A stretch of 64,000 bases of DNA from positions 248,001-312,000 of the forward strand of contig NZ_JAHXBN010000022.1 of NCBI RefSeq assembly GCF_019924045.1. Reading direction: 5' to 3'. The notes below the pieces were generated by a model. It was not told the origin of the DNA, ran no database searches, and worked only from the letters and a program-made list of their open reading frames with translations. This document shows, piece after piece, positions 32,126 to 41,419 of the stretch. How positions within the stretch are numbered: the first letter of the stretch is position 1; each line of letters starts with the position of its first letter. The DNA comes from Dyadobacter fermentans. Lineage in GTDB: Bacteria > Bacteroidota > Bacteroidia > Cytophagales > Spirosomataceae. Both the position numbers and the translations under genes were made by a program.

Positions 32126-32194
32126 CTTATGTTAACCCTCCTCTATCAGTAAAGACTTTTAAGGATATCGAGAGCACCGATCGGGAGACCTCTT

Positions 32195-32452
32195 TTATTT
32201 TTCCAGTGCCGACCCCGGGTAGTTGGCATCGATGTATTCCGTTGTAACGAACTGATATGGATGCAACCCGTAGAGAATTATCCATCCATCCTGGGAGTAA
32301 ACATGAACGCCCTGGATGCCGTCAGTTTGCCAAATCATTTCCCCGATTTTCGGTGAATCGATTTCCAACTTCTCAGCTTCCGTAAAATTCGGTAGCAATA
32401 TTCCTCTCAGTTGATTTTGATCCATTTTGACGTATACCGTTAAATCAGACAA
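32195..32452 (-). CDS. Small early phage protein (85 residues)
   Basis: The first minus-strand gene next to the repressor promoter region; it would be the first gene expressed on induction, the place of Cro or anti-repressor proteins. However, the sequence (MSDLTVYVKMDQNQLRGILL, then MIWQTDGIQGVHVYSQDGW) is acidic and beta-rich with no helix-turn-helix. Not recognised. Confidence 0.65.
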   Translation of the reverse strand: MSDLTVYVKMDQNQLRGILLPNFTEAEKLEIDSPKIGEMIWQTDGIQGVHVYSQDGWIILYGLHPYQFVTTEYIDANYPGSALEK

Positions 32453-32508
32453 TTTTTTCTTCTTGATCTTCCGTTGTACTTTGCATTTCGTATAGAAGAC
32501 ATTACAAA

Positions 32509-32570
32509 TGTAGAGAATTGCTCAGCACTTATGCAAATAAAGTGTAGAGAATTTTTCTACATTTTTCTAC
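32509..32570 (+). promoter_or_regulatory. Probable repressor operators in the divergent control region
   Basis: The 19-base palindrome TGTAGAGAATTTTTCTACA at 32543-32561 is flanked by a half-copy TGTAGAGAATT at 32509-32519 and by a tandem repeat of ATTTTTCTAC at 32551-32570. They lie between the divergent repressor (start 32576) and 32195-32452 gene. Multiple related sites next to an S24-type repressor gene are typical of lysogeny operators; the placement over the repressor start suggests autoregulation. Confidence 0.65.
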
Positions 32571-32575
32571 TTTAA

Positions 32576-33379
32576 ATGCAAATGACTGTAAAGGAACGTG
32601 TTAGGAGATTTATAGAGCACTTAGGCATAAGCCAACGGCAGTTCGAAAGTCAGTCAGGCCTTTCAAATGGATATGTGGGTAATATCTCAAACTCCATTTC
32701 TCACGCCAAATTGGAGGGTATCAGCAGGGCCTTTCCTCAGCTCAGCACCTCGTGGCTTCTTCTTGGCGAAGGGGAGATGCTTAAAACAGAGAGCGAAAGC
32801 ATAATTAAAAGGGCGTTGCCGGAATCGAGCGCGATTCCAATTCCAATGCCTCAACCAGGCGAGGAGCACGAACTGGAACTAATAAGAAAGGAGGACTCTA
32901 CCGAGTTCAGGCTGGTAGGGGATGGCCAGTACATGATTATCTGCCCTCTCGTAGAACAATCCGCATACGCTGGATACGTTGCCGGATGGGCAGATCCTGT
33001 ATACCTGGAAGAATTACCACGACATTCAATAGTGTTGAGCAAACCTTCAATTGGAGTATACCGCGCATTTACCGTGCGAGGTGATAGTATGGATAACGGA
33101 CTTAGGGGATCTTTTGCCGCCGGAGATATTTTAACAGCTCGCAAGTTGCAACACAAGTATTGGCGGGGAAAGCTTCACATTCACAAATACAAATTTTTTG
33201 TCCTGGTCACCGTCGATGGGATTCAAATTAAGGAAATCATTGATCACAGAGTAGAAGAGGGCATTGTCGTTTGCCATTCGCTAAATCCCGACAAAGAAAC
33301 CTATCCCGACTTCGAACTTTCGCTTGCTGATGTTCGCGAGATATACTATGTTAAGGCCAGAACTGAACCCCTGGACTAA
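32576..33379 (+). CDS. Phage repressor with HTH and S24 (LexA-like) peptidase domains
   Basis: The 267-residue protein has an N-terminal HTH (VRRFIEHLGISQRQFESQSG, residues 7-60) and a C-terminal S24 domain. The cleavage site is probably the Ala-Gly in YAGYVAGW (about residue 126), the catalytic Ser is in VRGDSMDNG (about residue 171), and a Lys about 40 residues later completes the dyad. SOS-activated RecA should trigger self-cleavage and induce the prophage. It faces away from the lytic genes across operator-like repeats. An internal ATG six bases later is an equally possible start. Confidence 0.92.
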   Translation: MQMTVKERVRRFIEHLGISQRQFESQSGLSNGYVGNISNSISHAKLEGISRAFPQLSTSWLLLGEGEMLKTESESIIKRALPESSAIPIPMPQPGEEHELELIRKEDSTEFRLVGDGQYMIICPLVEQSAYAGYVAGWADPVYLEELPRHSIVLSKPSIGVYRAFTVRGDSMDNGLRGSFAAGDILTARKLQHKYWRGKLHIHKYKFFVLVTVDGIQIKEIIDHRVEEGIVVCHSLNPDKETYPDFELSLADVREIYYVKARTEPLD

Positions 33380-33591
33380 TGAAGAAGCTATCCTTTATCA
33401 TAATCATTGCATTTTTACTTTCCTGCGAGGAGGGGGATCCGCTAGGGCCTAAAAAGAGCCCTTGCGGTGTTGTTGTTCAGGCAAATAATGGAGTATGGGG
33501 GACTGTCTACAAAGGCAAATTCGGGAGGTGTTTTATCTACGATGGCAAGAAGAAAATCAATGTTGATAAAGAGTATTGCGACTGCAAATAA
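33379..33591 (+). CDS. Small lysogenic lipoprotein
   Basis: A 70-residue protein with lipobox LLSC (residues 13-16) and a mature part of about 54 residues rich in Gly, Lys and four further Cys. It overlaps the repressor stop as TAATG, so it is made from the repressor transcript in the lysogen. Its location fits a superinfection-exclusion or surface-altering lipoprotein; this is an inference from context. Confidence 0.75.
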   Translation: MKKLSFIIIIAFLLSCEEGDPLGPKKSPCGVVVQANNGVWGTVYKGKFGRCFIYDGKKKINVDKEYCDCK

Positions 33592-33620
33592 ATAATTTCT
33601 AACCCTCAATAAGAAAACAC

Positions 33621-34076
33621 ATGCAGGAATTCAAAGGAAGCGGAGCTACTTTACAGGTCTATGAGAATAAAATTGTCATTAAAAGACATGGACTGAATTC
33701 GTTTTTAATACATGGTAGCAAAGGAGATAAGGAGATATTCATTAAGAACATTACAGCGATTCAGATGAAAAAGCCTGGTTTTACCAGCGGATTCATACAA
33801 TTTAGCCTATCCGGCGAGAAGGCGTCAAAGGGAGGGGCTTTTGATGCGGCTAAGGATGAGAACTCTATCATGCTTACCTCTGAGCACTATAATAACTTTT
33901 TAAGAGCAAAGGAGCTGATTGAATCATATATCAAGCAACGCGATAACCCAACTTCCTCATCCAACTCCCATGCAATTTCCGTTGCGGACGAGTTGCGTAA
34001 ACTTGCGGACTTGAAATCAGAAGGATTTCTCACCGATGCGGAATTTCAGGAGCAAAAAAAGAAGTTACTTGGGTAG
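33621..34076 (+). CDS. DUF4429/SHOCT-type protein in the lysogenic operon
   Basis: The first 95 residues form a PH-like domain (LQVYENKIVIKRHGLNSFL, then FIQFSLSG), as in DUF4429. A short linker leads to a C-terminal SHOCT motif (ELRKLADLKSEGFLTDAEF). Such proteins occur in bacterial and prophage genomes; SHOCT is thought to be an oligomerisation element. It is downstream of the repressor and ends at a rho-independent terminator, so it should be expressed in the lysogen. Confidence 0.82.
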   Translation: MQEFKGSGATLQVYENKIVIKRHGLNSFLIHGSKGDKEIFIKNITAIQMKKPGFTSGFIQFSLSGEKASKGGAFDAAKDENSIMLTSEHYNNFLRAKELIESYIKQRDNPTSSSNSHAISVADELRKLADLKSEGFLTDAEFQEQKKKLLG

Positions 34077-34098
34077 TTTTTATCCAATCCCAACCAAG

Positions 34099-34121
34099 GC
34101 CCGGCACCAACCGGGCTTTTT
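34099..34121 (+). terminator. Rho-independent terminator of the repressor operon
   Basis: GCCCGG at 34099-34104 pairs with CCGGGC at 34111-34116 around a six-base loop and is followed by TTTTT. It ends the plus-strand lysogenic operon and lies right at the stop of the opposing gene at 34120. Confidence 0.88.
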
Positions 34122-35019
34122 ATAGGTCTATTTCAAGTTGGCCTTTTTCTCCTCTTGGAATATGCCTCTTTACCTCTCTGATTTCATATCCTTTGATTAC
34201 GTCATGATCGACCGATGGGTCATAAACTTTTTTGACATCCATCACAACCTCCAATGAGTCGCCTTTCGAGAATTTGTCACCTCTATCTACATCGTCGTAG
34301 AATGACTTGTCCTTAATATATGCCGAGATCTTCCTGCCTTGATAATAGAAGTCGGATTTGTATTTAGGGTCAAAAGAGAACTTGACAATATTGAGTATGG
34401 CGAGTTGGGAGGTGTCGAATGGCTCGACCTCGGTAGTAGGAGAAGGTGTGCTCGCGAGCCCCTCGAACTCGTCTCGGTTAACGTGAATCACGGTGCTGCC
34501 GTCTTTTGCCAGCAATTCAACAGAATCAATTTGTTCATCCTGTTCCAGGGTTTCAAACTGCTTCTTGATTGCTTCATTCACTACTGGATTGTTAGTTGAA
34601 ATGTCGTACGCCTTCTTCGAAATTTTGATAATAGATCCGTCAGCATTTTCGATTACTATGAAATCGCCGTCCTGGGTAATTTTTTGAGCTTTTTTGCCCA
34701 TTAAATGCTTTCTAATCTCAATTACAACCTTGTAAGTCGCGACAATTTCTGATAAGTGATCAAATGGATTAAATGGGAGTAATGAAATTATTTGATCCAG
34801 CCAAGACTGAAATTCGATGAAAGCCAAAAAGCTACCCCGCTCAAACGCCGTTATTTTAATGACAATTTTTCTTTCAGGAGCAAGGCTCTTATTGATTTCC
34901 TGGATAGTTGTATTGAAATGGATAAGATAATTAACGAAGGTATTTGCATCAATCTGATGCGAATCGACTTCAAATCTTATCAAGAATTGCTCTTTCATTA
35001 ACTGACCGTCAATTTCCAT
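34120..35019 (-). CDS. Protein of unknown function at the prophage/host boundary (299 residues)
   Basis: The protein has an N-terminal alpha/beta region (residues 8-60, FLIRFEVDSHQIDANTFVNY), an amphipathic hydrophobic stretch around residues 62-85 (WLDQIISLLPFNPF), a helical middle, and a C-terminal beta-rich domain from about residue 205 with acidic residues. It is convergent with the phage lysogenic operon and AT-rich relative to host genes, which suggests phage or recent origin. I do not recognise the family; a defence or exclusion role is possible from its position only. Confidence 0.7.
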   Translation of the reverse strand: MEIDGQLMKEQFLIRFEVDSHQIDANTFVNYLIHFNTTIQEINKSLAPERKIVIKITAFERGSFLAFIEFQSWLDQIISLLPFNPFDHLSEIVATYKVVIEIRKHLMGKKAQKITQDGDFIVIENADGSIIKISKKAYDISTNNPVVNEAIKKQFETLEQDEQIDSVELLAKDGSTVIHVNRDEFEGLASTPSPTTEVEPFDTSQLAILNIVKFSFDPKYKSDFYYQGRKISAYIKDKSFYDDVDRGDKFSKGDSLEVVMDVKKVYDPSVDHDVIKGYEIREVKRHIPRGEKGQLEIDL

Positions 35020-35267
35020 AATTCACTGTTGGTAGAGAGTTGTACTTGATCGTAAGTTACGGTTACAAGTCTTATACTCGAACTGCCAGTTAGTAAATTT
35101 AAGAAATTACTTCGGTATCTGTTGAGCTTTTTTATTGCAACATTACTTGCAATATTTGAATTTTGCTGAAATAGTCGATTTATAATTTACTGTAAATCAG
35201 ATAATTATTTAGGTGGATTGATGTTTGGGTATATTTCACTCATAACATCATCTTAATCCACTTACCT

Positions 35268-38200
35268 ATGCACATCACAAAAGGATTTTTTACCTCCTTG
35301 CGGCGCATGAGCGGAGTATGCATATGTGCGATATGCATGCACCCGCCGGTGCCCGCCAGTGTCGTCGCGAGTCCGGTCGCGAAGCTCGGCCATGTAATGC
35401 AAGCCGAGAAAACTGTCACCGGTACCGTCTCTACCAAAGATGGAAATACGCCCATACCGGGCGTAACGGTCGTTGTCAAAGGGACCAACCAGGGCACGAC
35501 AACCAATGCGGATGGGAAGTACACCATCGAGATTGCCGGCAATTCAGCAGTACTCGTGTTTTCGGCTGTCGGATATGTCACACAGGAACAGGAAACGGGC
35601 AATGCGAGCGTGGTTGACATTTCGCTGGCCACGGACCTGAAAACGCTAAATGAAGTCGTGGTGGTTGGCTACGGTACGCAAAAGAAACGTGACCTGACAG
35701 GTGCGGTATCGCAGGTTAACGCGACACGGCTCGAAAACGAAAACCCGCAATCGGTGCAGGATGTGTTGCGTGGGAATGTAGCAGGTATGAATGTCGGGTT
35801 TTCCACCTCCGCGAAAGGAGGCGGGAATGTCTCGGTGCGCGGTCAGAACTCGATCAATGCAGGATCTACCCCGCTGATCGTGCTCGACGGTACTATTTAC
35901 TATGGTGGTTTGGAAGACATCAATCCCAACGATATCGAAACCATCGATGTACTCAAAGACGCAAGTTCTTCGGCGGTTTTCGGCGCCAAAGCGGCCAGTG
36001 GCGTCATTCTGATCACTACCAAAAAGGGGAAGGAAGGCAAGCCGCTGATCAATATTAACAGTAATTTCGGGTTTGCCGAAGTGGCTAAAAACCAGCCGGT
36101 ACTGAGCCCCCAGGGCTTCATCAGCTGGCGGCAGGAGGTCATGCGGAACATCAATGCTACTGCCGAGCCTGCGCGCTTCGCCGATCCAAACCATCTTCCG
36201 GCCGGTGTAACCCTCGACCAATGGCTGGCTTTCGACGGCTCCACGGGCGACCCCACGACGGTTTGGCTCCAACGCCTGGGAATGCAGCCCATAGAAATCC
36301 AGAATTACAAGGACGACAAAAGCGTGGACTGGTATTCCAAAGTATTTCAGAAAGGTTTCAGGCAAGACCATACCGTGAGCCTATCGGGCCGCAACGACCG
36401 CATTTCCTACTATATGTCTTTGGGATACCTGAACAATGAGGGCATTGTGGTGGGCGACAAGTACAGCACGGTCCGCGCGCGGCTGAACCTCGAAGGTAAA
36501 GTGAACAAGTTCCTTTCGGTAGGGATGAATACCCAATTTGCGCGTCGTGATGAAAGCCAGGTACCTGTAAACTATGATCTGGCGCGGACCATTTCCCCCT
36601 GGGGCTCAGAGTTCGATGCGAACGGTAACTACGCTTGGCGGCCCAATGGCGAGGCCAGCGGGGGCAACCACCCTTATTATGCCCGTCAGTTTATCAAACG
36701 CGACCAGGGTGCCCAAACATTGAATTCCGTTTTGTTCGCCAAAGTAAGCCTGCCTCTCGGGTTTACTTATCAAATCAATTTTACGCCCCGTTTCGACTAT
36801 ACACACCGCTATAATGCCGAATCCGCCAAGCATGCCGAATGGGCTGCCGAGGGCGGCCGGGCCTCACGCAAGGACTCGACCGTGTTCAACTGGCAGGTCG
36901 ACAATATCCTTAAATGGAACAAAACCATCGCCGGAAAGCATCAGATCGACCTTACTTTCCTGGCTAATGCCGAACGTTTCAGAAGCTGGCGCGACAGTAT
37001 TTCCAACAAAGGCTTCGCCCCGACGGACGTTTTGGGTTACCACAACATCCAAGCGGGCGGATTACCTGTCGTTTACACCGACGATCAGACCAGCACCGCC
37101 GATGCATTGATGGCCCGGCTGTTCTATGCATTCAAAGACAAATACATGCTCACGCTGTCGAGCCGGCGGGATGGTTATTCCGCATTCGGGCAGAAGAACC
37201 CGCGGGCTGTATTTTCATCGGCGGCATTGGGCTGGGTATTTACCGACGAGGGATTTTTACATTCCAAATGGCTGAGCTACGGGAAACTGCGGGTTTCGTA
37301 TGGGAACAATGGCAACCGGGATATTCCGCGTTACGACGCCCTCGCCGACCTTACGAGCGGCAAATACCTGCATGTGAAGCCGGATGGGACAGTGTACCAG
37401 GTAAGCCAGCTGTATGTAAGCCGGATGGCAAACCCGAATTTGAAATGGGAGAAAACCAATGCGCTGAACGTCGGGCTCGACTTTGCATTGTTCAACAATC
37501 TGGTGGATGGTAGTATAGAGTTTTATAAATCGACCACGAAAGATTTGCTCGTGAAACGCGCGCTGCCTAATGTGATGGGTTTTGACAACGTTTGGGATAA
37601 CCTCGGAGAAGTGCAGAACAAAGGGCTGGAAATCAGTTTGAATTCCAACAATATCCGTCGCGAAAACTTCACCTGGCGCAGTACATTCAACTTCCAGCTC
37701 AACCGCAACAAAATTGTGCATTTGTACGGTAACATGGTCGATATCAAAGACGGCAGTGGCAAGGTCACAGGCCGCCGGGAGGCCGACGACGTTACTAATC
37801 GCTGGTTTATCGGTCATGCGCTCGACGAGATATGGAACTACCGCATCCTCGGTGTATGGCAGAAGGAAGAGGAGGCCGAAGCAGCCAAATATGGCGTGAA
37901 ACCAGGTGATTTCAAGTTGAAAGATGTGAATGGCGACGGCAAGTTCACCAGTGACGACAAGGAATTTCTTGGCTATACATCACCGCGTTTCCGATGGACG
38001 TTCCGGAACGAATTTAAACTCTTCAAGAGCCTGGATGTTTCATTCATGATCTATTCTTACTGGGGACAGAAGGGCACATTCAATCAGATGAAGAATCGTG
38101 ACGGCTTCGTAGACCGCACCAGTTCCTACATATTTCCTTACTGGACCGAACAAAATCGCCAGAATGAATGGGCAAGACTCTATTCCAGCGAAGGGTCGGC

Positions 38201-38465
38201 AACGGGCTATGCGGTTTACAGAAGCAAGTCCTTTGTGCGCTTCGAGAACCTTTCGGTGGCTTACACCGTACCGAAAGCCGTTTCGCAGAAAGTGGCCGTA
38301 CAAAACCTGCGTATTTACGGTAATGTCCGCAATATCGGTTTTTGGGCACCGCAATGGAATTTCTGGGATCCCGAGAATGGAACGAATGGGGCAACCAATA
38401 ACAGCATTGCTACTTCGGTACCAAGCCCGCGCATATACACCATCGGCCTGGATATCACCCTGTAA
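35268..38465 (+). CDS. SusC/RagA-family TonB-linked outer membrane transporter
   Basis: The 1,065-residue protein has a leader of about 45 residues, a carboxypeptidase-regulatory-like domain (residues 48-118, VTGTVSTKDGNTPIPGVTV), a plug domain beginning with TonB-box-like LNEVVVVGYGTQKKRDLTG (about residue 127), and a 22-strand barrel ending with the aromatic-strand motif IYTIGLDITL. It partners the SusD gene 27 bases downstream to import oligosaccharides or glycosides. It is about the usual length. The start Met has a poorly typical signal region (two Cys in MSGVCICAICMHP). Confidence 0.95.
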   Translation: MHITKGFFTSLRRMSGVCICAICMHPPVPASVVASPVAKLGHVMQAEKTVTGTVSTKDGNTPIPGVTVVVKGTNQGTTTNADGKYTIEIAGNSAVLVFSAVGYVTQEQETGNASVVDISLATDLKTLNEVVVVGYGTQKKRDLTGAVSQVNATRLENENPQSVQDVLRGNVAGMNVGFSTSAKGGGNVSVRGQNSINAGSTPLIVLDGTIYYGGLEDINPNDIETIDVLKDASSSAVFGAKAASGVILITTKKGKEGKPLININSNFGFAEVAKNQPVLSPQGFISWRQEVMRNINATAEPARFADPNHLPAGVTLDQWLAFDGSTGDPTTVWLQRLGMQPIEIQNYKDDKSVDWYSKVFQKGFRQDHTVSLSGRNDRISYYMSLGYLNNEGIVVGDKYSTVRARLNLEGKVNKFLSVGMNTQFARRDESQVPVNYDLARTISPWGSEFDANGNYAWRPNGEASGGNHPYYARQFIKRDQGAQTLNSVLFAKVSLPLGFTYQINFTPRFDYTHRYNAESAKHAEWAAEGGRASRKDSTVFNWQVDNILKWNKTIAGKHQIDLTFLANAERFRSWRDSISNKGFAPTDVLGYHNIQAGGLPVVYTDDQTSTADALMARLFYAFKDKYMLTLSSRRDGYSAFGQKNPRAVFSSAALGWVFTDEGFLHSKWLSYGKLRVSYGNNGNRDIPRYDALADLTSGKYLHVKPDGTVYQVSQLYVSRMANPNLKWEKTNALNVGLDFALFNNLVDGSIEFYKSTTKDLLVKRALPNVMGFDNVWDNLGEVQNKGLEISLNSNNIRRENFTWRSTFNFQLNRNKIVHLYGNMVDIKDGSGKVTGRREADDVTNRWFIGHALDEIWNYRILGVWQKEEEAEAAKYGVKPGDFKLKDVNGDGKFTSDDKEFLGYTSPRFRWTFRNEFKLFKSLDVSFMIYSYWGQKGTFNQMKNRDGFVDRTSSYIFPYWTEQNRQNEWARLYSSEGSATGYAVYRSKSFVRFENLSVAYTVPKAVSQKVAVQNLRIYGNVRNIGFWAPQWNFWDPENGTNGATNNSIATSVPSPRIYTIGLDITL

Positions 38466-38492
38466 TCACTATCACACAAAACTATATGGATT

Positions 38493-40319
38493 ATGTTTAA
38501 TCAAACATCAAAATATATACTGGCAATAGGTTTGCTCGGAGCGGGCGTGACGATTACCTCCTGCAAAGAAACCTGGCTGAAACCCGAGCCGCTTTCATTT
38601 TACGAGCCGGATCTGACCTTCAAAGATCTCGGCGGGTTAAAAGCGACGCTCGTCGCGTGTGAGCGTAACCTGCGGATGGAATGGTACGGAGATGCGATGC
38701 CGATGATTACGGAATCCATTTTCTCGGATATCGCCGTGGAAGGGACCACCGATAAATCGGGTCCGGCACAGAACCTGAACCTGCTCATCACCCCCGATGC
38801 CCAGCTGAACCATATCGATTACAACCGCATCGGCTGGTATTGGCTCGAAGGTTACAAAGGCATTAAGTATGCTAATACGGCCATTTCCCGCATTGATCTG
38901 CCGACTTACAAAAGTGAAGAAGAAAAGAAAGAACTGCTTGGAGCAGCCTATTTCCATCGGGCGGCGCGCTACTACCGACTCACGCAGCAATTTGGCGATG
39001 TGCCGCTCATTCTCAGCGAAATTAATGGCCCGAAACTCGATTTCCAGACGACTAAAAGGGAGGTAATCCTCAAAAAAATGAAGGAAGACCTCGAATTTGC
39101 CGAACAATGGGTCCCCGCTGTGACAGACAAAGGAACCGTCAACAAAGGCTCGGTGAGCCATTTGCTCACAAAGGTCAACCTGGCATTGGGGCTGTTTGAC
39201 GATGCCATTAAATCCGCGACGAATGTGATCGACGGCGGTACGCACAAGCTGATGACCGCCCGGTTCGGAGCTACTGCTAATGATGCGAGCAGGAACGTGA
39301 TCTGGGACCTGCACCGGCCGCAGAACAAGGCGATCGCTGCGAATACCGAAGCGCTAATGCTGGTGATCGACCGGCTGAATATCGAAGGTAATGTCGAGGG
39401 GGGCATGCTCATTATGCGCAACGCTGTTCCATTCTGGTTTAACAACATCAACACCCCGAATGGAAACCGGGGCACGATAGACACCTACGGTATTGAGATC
39501 GATCAGGTTGTGAAGTATGGTCGGGGGATCGGACGTTTGCGCCCGACCGATTACTCCCAGAACCAGATTTGGGATGATAAAAACGACCTTCGCCATGCGC
39601 CGGGAAACTGGACGCGTATGGAGGATATTCTGTACAATAATCCAGCCATTAAAGACAAGGACAGCTTTTACGGTAAGAATTTACAGCTTAAAAACGCGGA
39701 AGGCGTGGTACTGACGATCGACACGATACGCTGCTGGTTCGACTGGCCGAACTACAAACTTTTCATAGAAGATCCGACGCGCGTCCAGCCCCAGGGAGGG
39801 AATTCGGATTGGTACGTATTCCGGTTGGCCGAAACATATCTCCTGCGTGCGGAAGCCTACGCGTGGAAAGGCGATATGGCGAAAGCCGCCGACGACGTGA
39901 ATGCGGTACGAGTCCGTGCCAACTGCGCCCCGCTCGCTGCCGGCAAGATCAATATCGGTACCATTCTCGACGAACGCGCCCGCGAACTGTATTTCGAAGA
40001 ACCACGGAAGACGGAGTTGACCCGCATTGCCTATATTTTCGCCCAAACCGGCAAACCGGCGCCGAATGGCAAGACGTACAGCCTCGACAAATTCTCGGAT
40101 GACAATTACTTTTATGACCGGGTCATGGAGAAAAACGATTTTTATAACAAAGGTGTGAAAACCCGCCACGCCGATGAATACACCATGAGCCCTTACCACG
40201 TGTTGTGGCCCATTCCGCAGTCGGCTATCGACGGGAATACGCAGGCGAGGATCAATCAAAACAAGGGATATTCGGGGTACGAGAAGAATGTGCCTCCACT
40301 GACAGCACTACCGAAATAA
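38493..40319 (+). CDS. SusD/RagB-family surface glycan-binding lipoprotein
   Basis: The 608-residue protein begins with a signal peptide and a lipobox-type TITSC (Cys about residue 24) and has the SusD TPR-like helical fold: [36 protein letters not shown], and [17 protein letters not shown], then a [11 protein letters not shown] motif in the C-terminal half. It caps the SusC barrel at the cell surface and captures substrate. The pair lacks a local sigma/anti-sigma regulator. Confidence 0.95.
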   Translation: MFNQTSKYILAIGLLGAGVTITSCKETWLKPEPLSFYEPDLTFKDLGGLKATLVACERNLRMEWYGDAMPMITESIFSDIAVEGTTDKSGPAQNLNLLITPDAQLNHIDYNRIGWYWLEGYKGIKYANTAISRIDLPTYKSEEEKKELLGAAYFHRAARYYRLTQQFGDVPLILSEINGPKLDFQTTKREVILKKMKEDLEFAEQWVPAVTDKGTVNKGSVSHLLTKVNLALGLFDDAIKSATNVIDGGTHKLMTARFGATANDASRNVIWDLHRPQNKAIAANTEALMLVIDRLNIEGNVEGGMLIMRNAVPFWFNNINTPNGNRGTIDTYGIEIDQVVKYGRGIGRLRPTDYSQNQIWDDKNDLRHAPGNWTRMEDILYNNPAIKDKDSFYGKNLQLKNAEGVVLTIDTIRCWFDWPNYKLFIEDPTRVQPQGGNSDWYVFRLAETYLLRAEAYAWKGDMAKAADDVNAVRVRANCAPLAAGKINIGTILDERARELYFEEPRKTELTRIAYIFAQTGKPAPNGKTYSLDKFSDDNYFYDRVMEKNDFYNKGVKTRHADEYTMSPYHVLWPIPQSAIDGNTQARINQNKGYSGYEKNVPPLTALPK

Positions 40320-40407
40320 ATTCACACGCAATGGCCCGTAGATAGCGGGTCATTGTTGTTTTATATCGTCTGGGAGATATGGATTTTTACATTAATCTAA
40401 ACCTGAA

Positions 40408-41304
40408 ATGAACAGACGGAATTTTCTACAAAACACTTCGCTTGCGATGGCCGCTACCATGGCAGGCACCGGCTGGCTCGAAGCCGCTATAAAAAAGGGA
40501 GACATTAAAATCGGCTATTCGGCCATTACCTGGGGTGGTAAGGACGAGCAAGCCATGGCCGACCTGGCAGGCCTGGGCTTCAGGGGCATTCAGCTGCGAG
40601 CCAATACTTTCGCACCCTATCGTAGCAAACCCTCTGAGTTGAAAGATGCTCTGGCAAAGAACAACCTTACTCTCTGCATGTTTTCGAGCGGAAATGTGGA
40701 GATCGACCCTGCGAAATTGGAAAGTACCGTGGATACCCACGTCGCGCACGCGAGTTTTGTGAAGGCATTGGGTGGTAGTGCCTTGCAGCTTACGAACAGC
40801 CTTCGTCCGAAAGACCGGGCACCGTCGGTGGAAGAGCTGAAAAAATTGGCGCAGGTGATGAATGAAGTCGGTAAGCAAACGGCAGATCTCGGCGTGCAGG
40901 CGGTTTATCACAACCATATGAACCAATTGGGTGAGACTCCCGGGGAGGTGGACGTGATCGTGCAGGCCATGGACCCGCGTTACATTAAACTCTTGCTCGA
41001 TATTGCGCATTACAAGCAGGGCGGCGGCGAACCGCACGAGGCGATCATCAAGTACAAGGATATTCTGCATTCATTGCATTTGAAAGATACTAAACCGGCC
41101 GAGACCAAAAGCGGCTACAAGTTTGTGGAACTGGGGCAGGGTAGGGTGGACGTGCCAGCGGTTTTCAAGGCTTTGGATAAAGTGAAGTTCAAAGGCTGGG
41201 CGGTTGTGGAACTCGATGGCGTGCCTGACCCGGAGAAATCGCCATTGATTTGCGCCGAAACCAATAAAAAGTACATCACCGAGGTTTTAAAATATCCATT
41301 GTAG
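40408..41304 (+). CDS. Tat-exported sugar phosphate isomerase/epimerase-like protein (xylose isomerase-like TIM barrel)
   Basis: The 298-residue protein starts MNRRNFLQNTSLAMAA, a twin-arginine signal. The mature TIM barrel has the metal-site strands of the AP endonuclease 2 family: IGYSAITWGG, VYHNHMNQLG, LLLDIAHYKQGG, LHLKDTK and WAVVELDG. Family members include sugar isomerases and, as shown in recent years, 3-keto-glycoside lyases. Being exported folded with its metal and next to a Tat-exported oxidoreductase, a role in periplasmic glycoside cleavage is likely. It is about the usual length. Confidence 0.88.
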   Translation: MNRRNFLQNTSLAMAATMAGTGWLEAAIKKGDIKIGYSAITWGGKDEQAMADLAGLGFRGIQLRANTFAPYRSKPSELKDALAKNNLTLCMFSSGNVEIDPAKLESTVDTHVAHASFVKALGGSALQLTNSLRPKDRAPSVEELKKLAQVMNEVGKQTADLGVQAVYHNHMNQLGETPGEVDVIVQAMDPRYIKLLLDIAHYKQGGGEPHEAIIKYKDILHSLHLKDTKPAETKSGYKFVELGQGRVDVPAVFKALDKVKFKGWAVVELDGVPDPEKSPLICAETNKKYITEVLKYPL

Positions 41305-41419
41305 TCCGAACTGGATTTGTAAGGGTATTCCTATTAATATTTCGTTATAAATGTAATAACTGATATTAGATAGGAAGCCCTTTCGCATTTTTCAGTTATT
41401 CATCATTTTAATCAGCACA

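Larger units (their letters stand above)
31260..32194. other. Phage tRNA and structured-RNA region without protein genes
   Basis: This 0.9 kb stretch between the early operon and the gene at 32195-32452 holds one clear tRNA, two tRNA-like sequences, two copies of a GC-rich hairpin repeat, a hairpin at 31656-31675 (TGCCGCG/CGCGGCA) and one at 32016-32042. Short open frames cross the tRNAs and lack coding character; they are not genes. Confidence 0.7.

Noticed and set aside
32461..32575. A Bacteroidota-type promoter (TTTG and TAnnTTTG boxes) before the repressor
   Set aside because: Partial matches such as TACTTTG exist, but spacing and bases do not fit well enough to call.
35020..35267. Attachment site or SusC promoter
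   Set aside because: No direct repeat partner is visible inside the window and no box matches the consensus convincingly; the AT-rich stretch is only noted.
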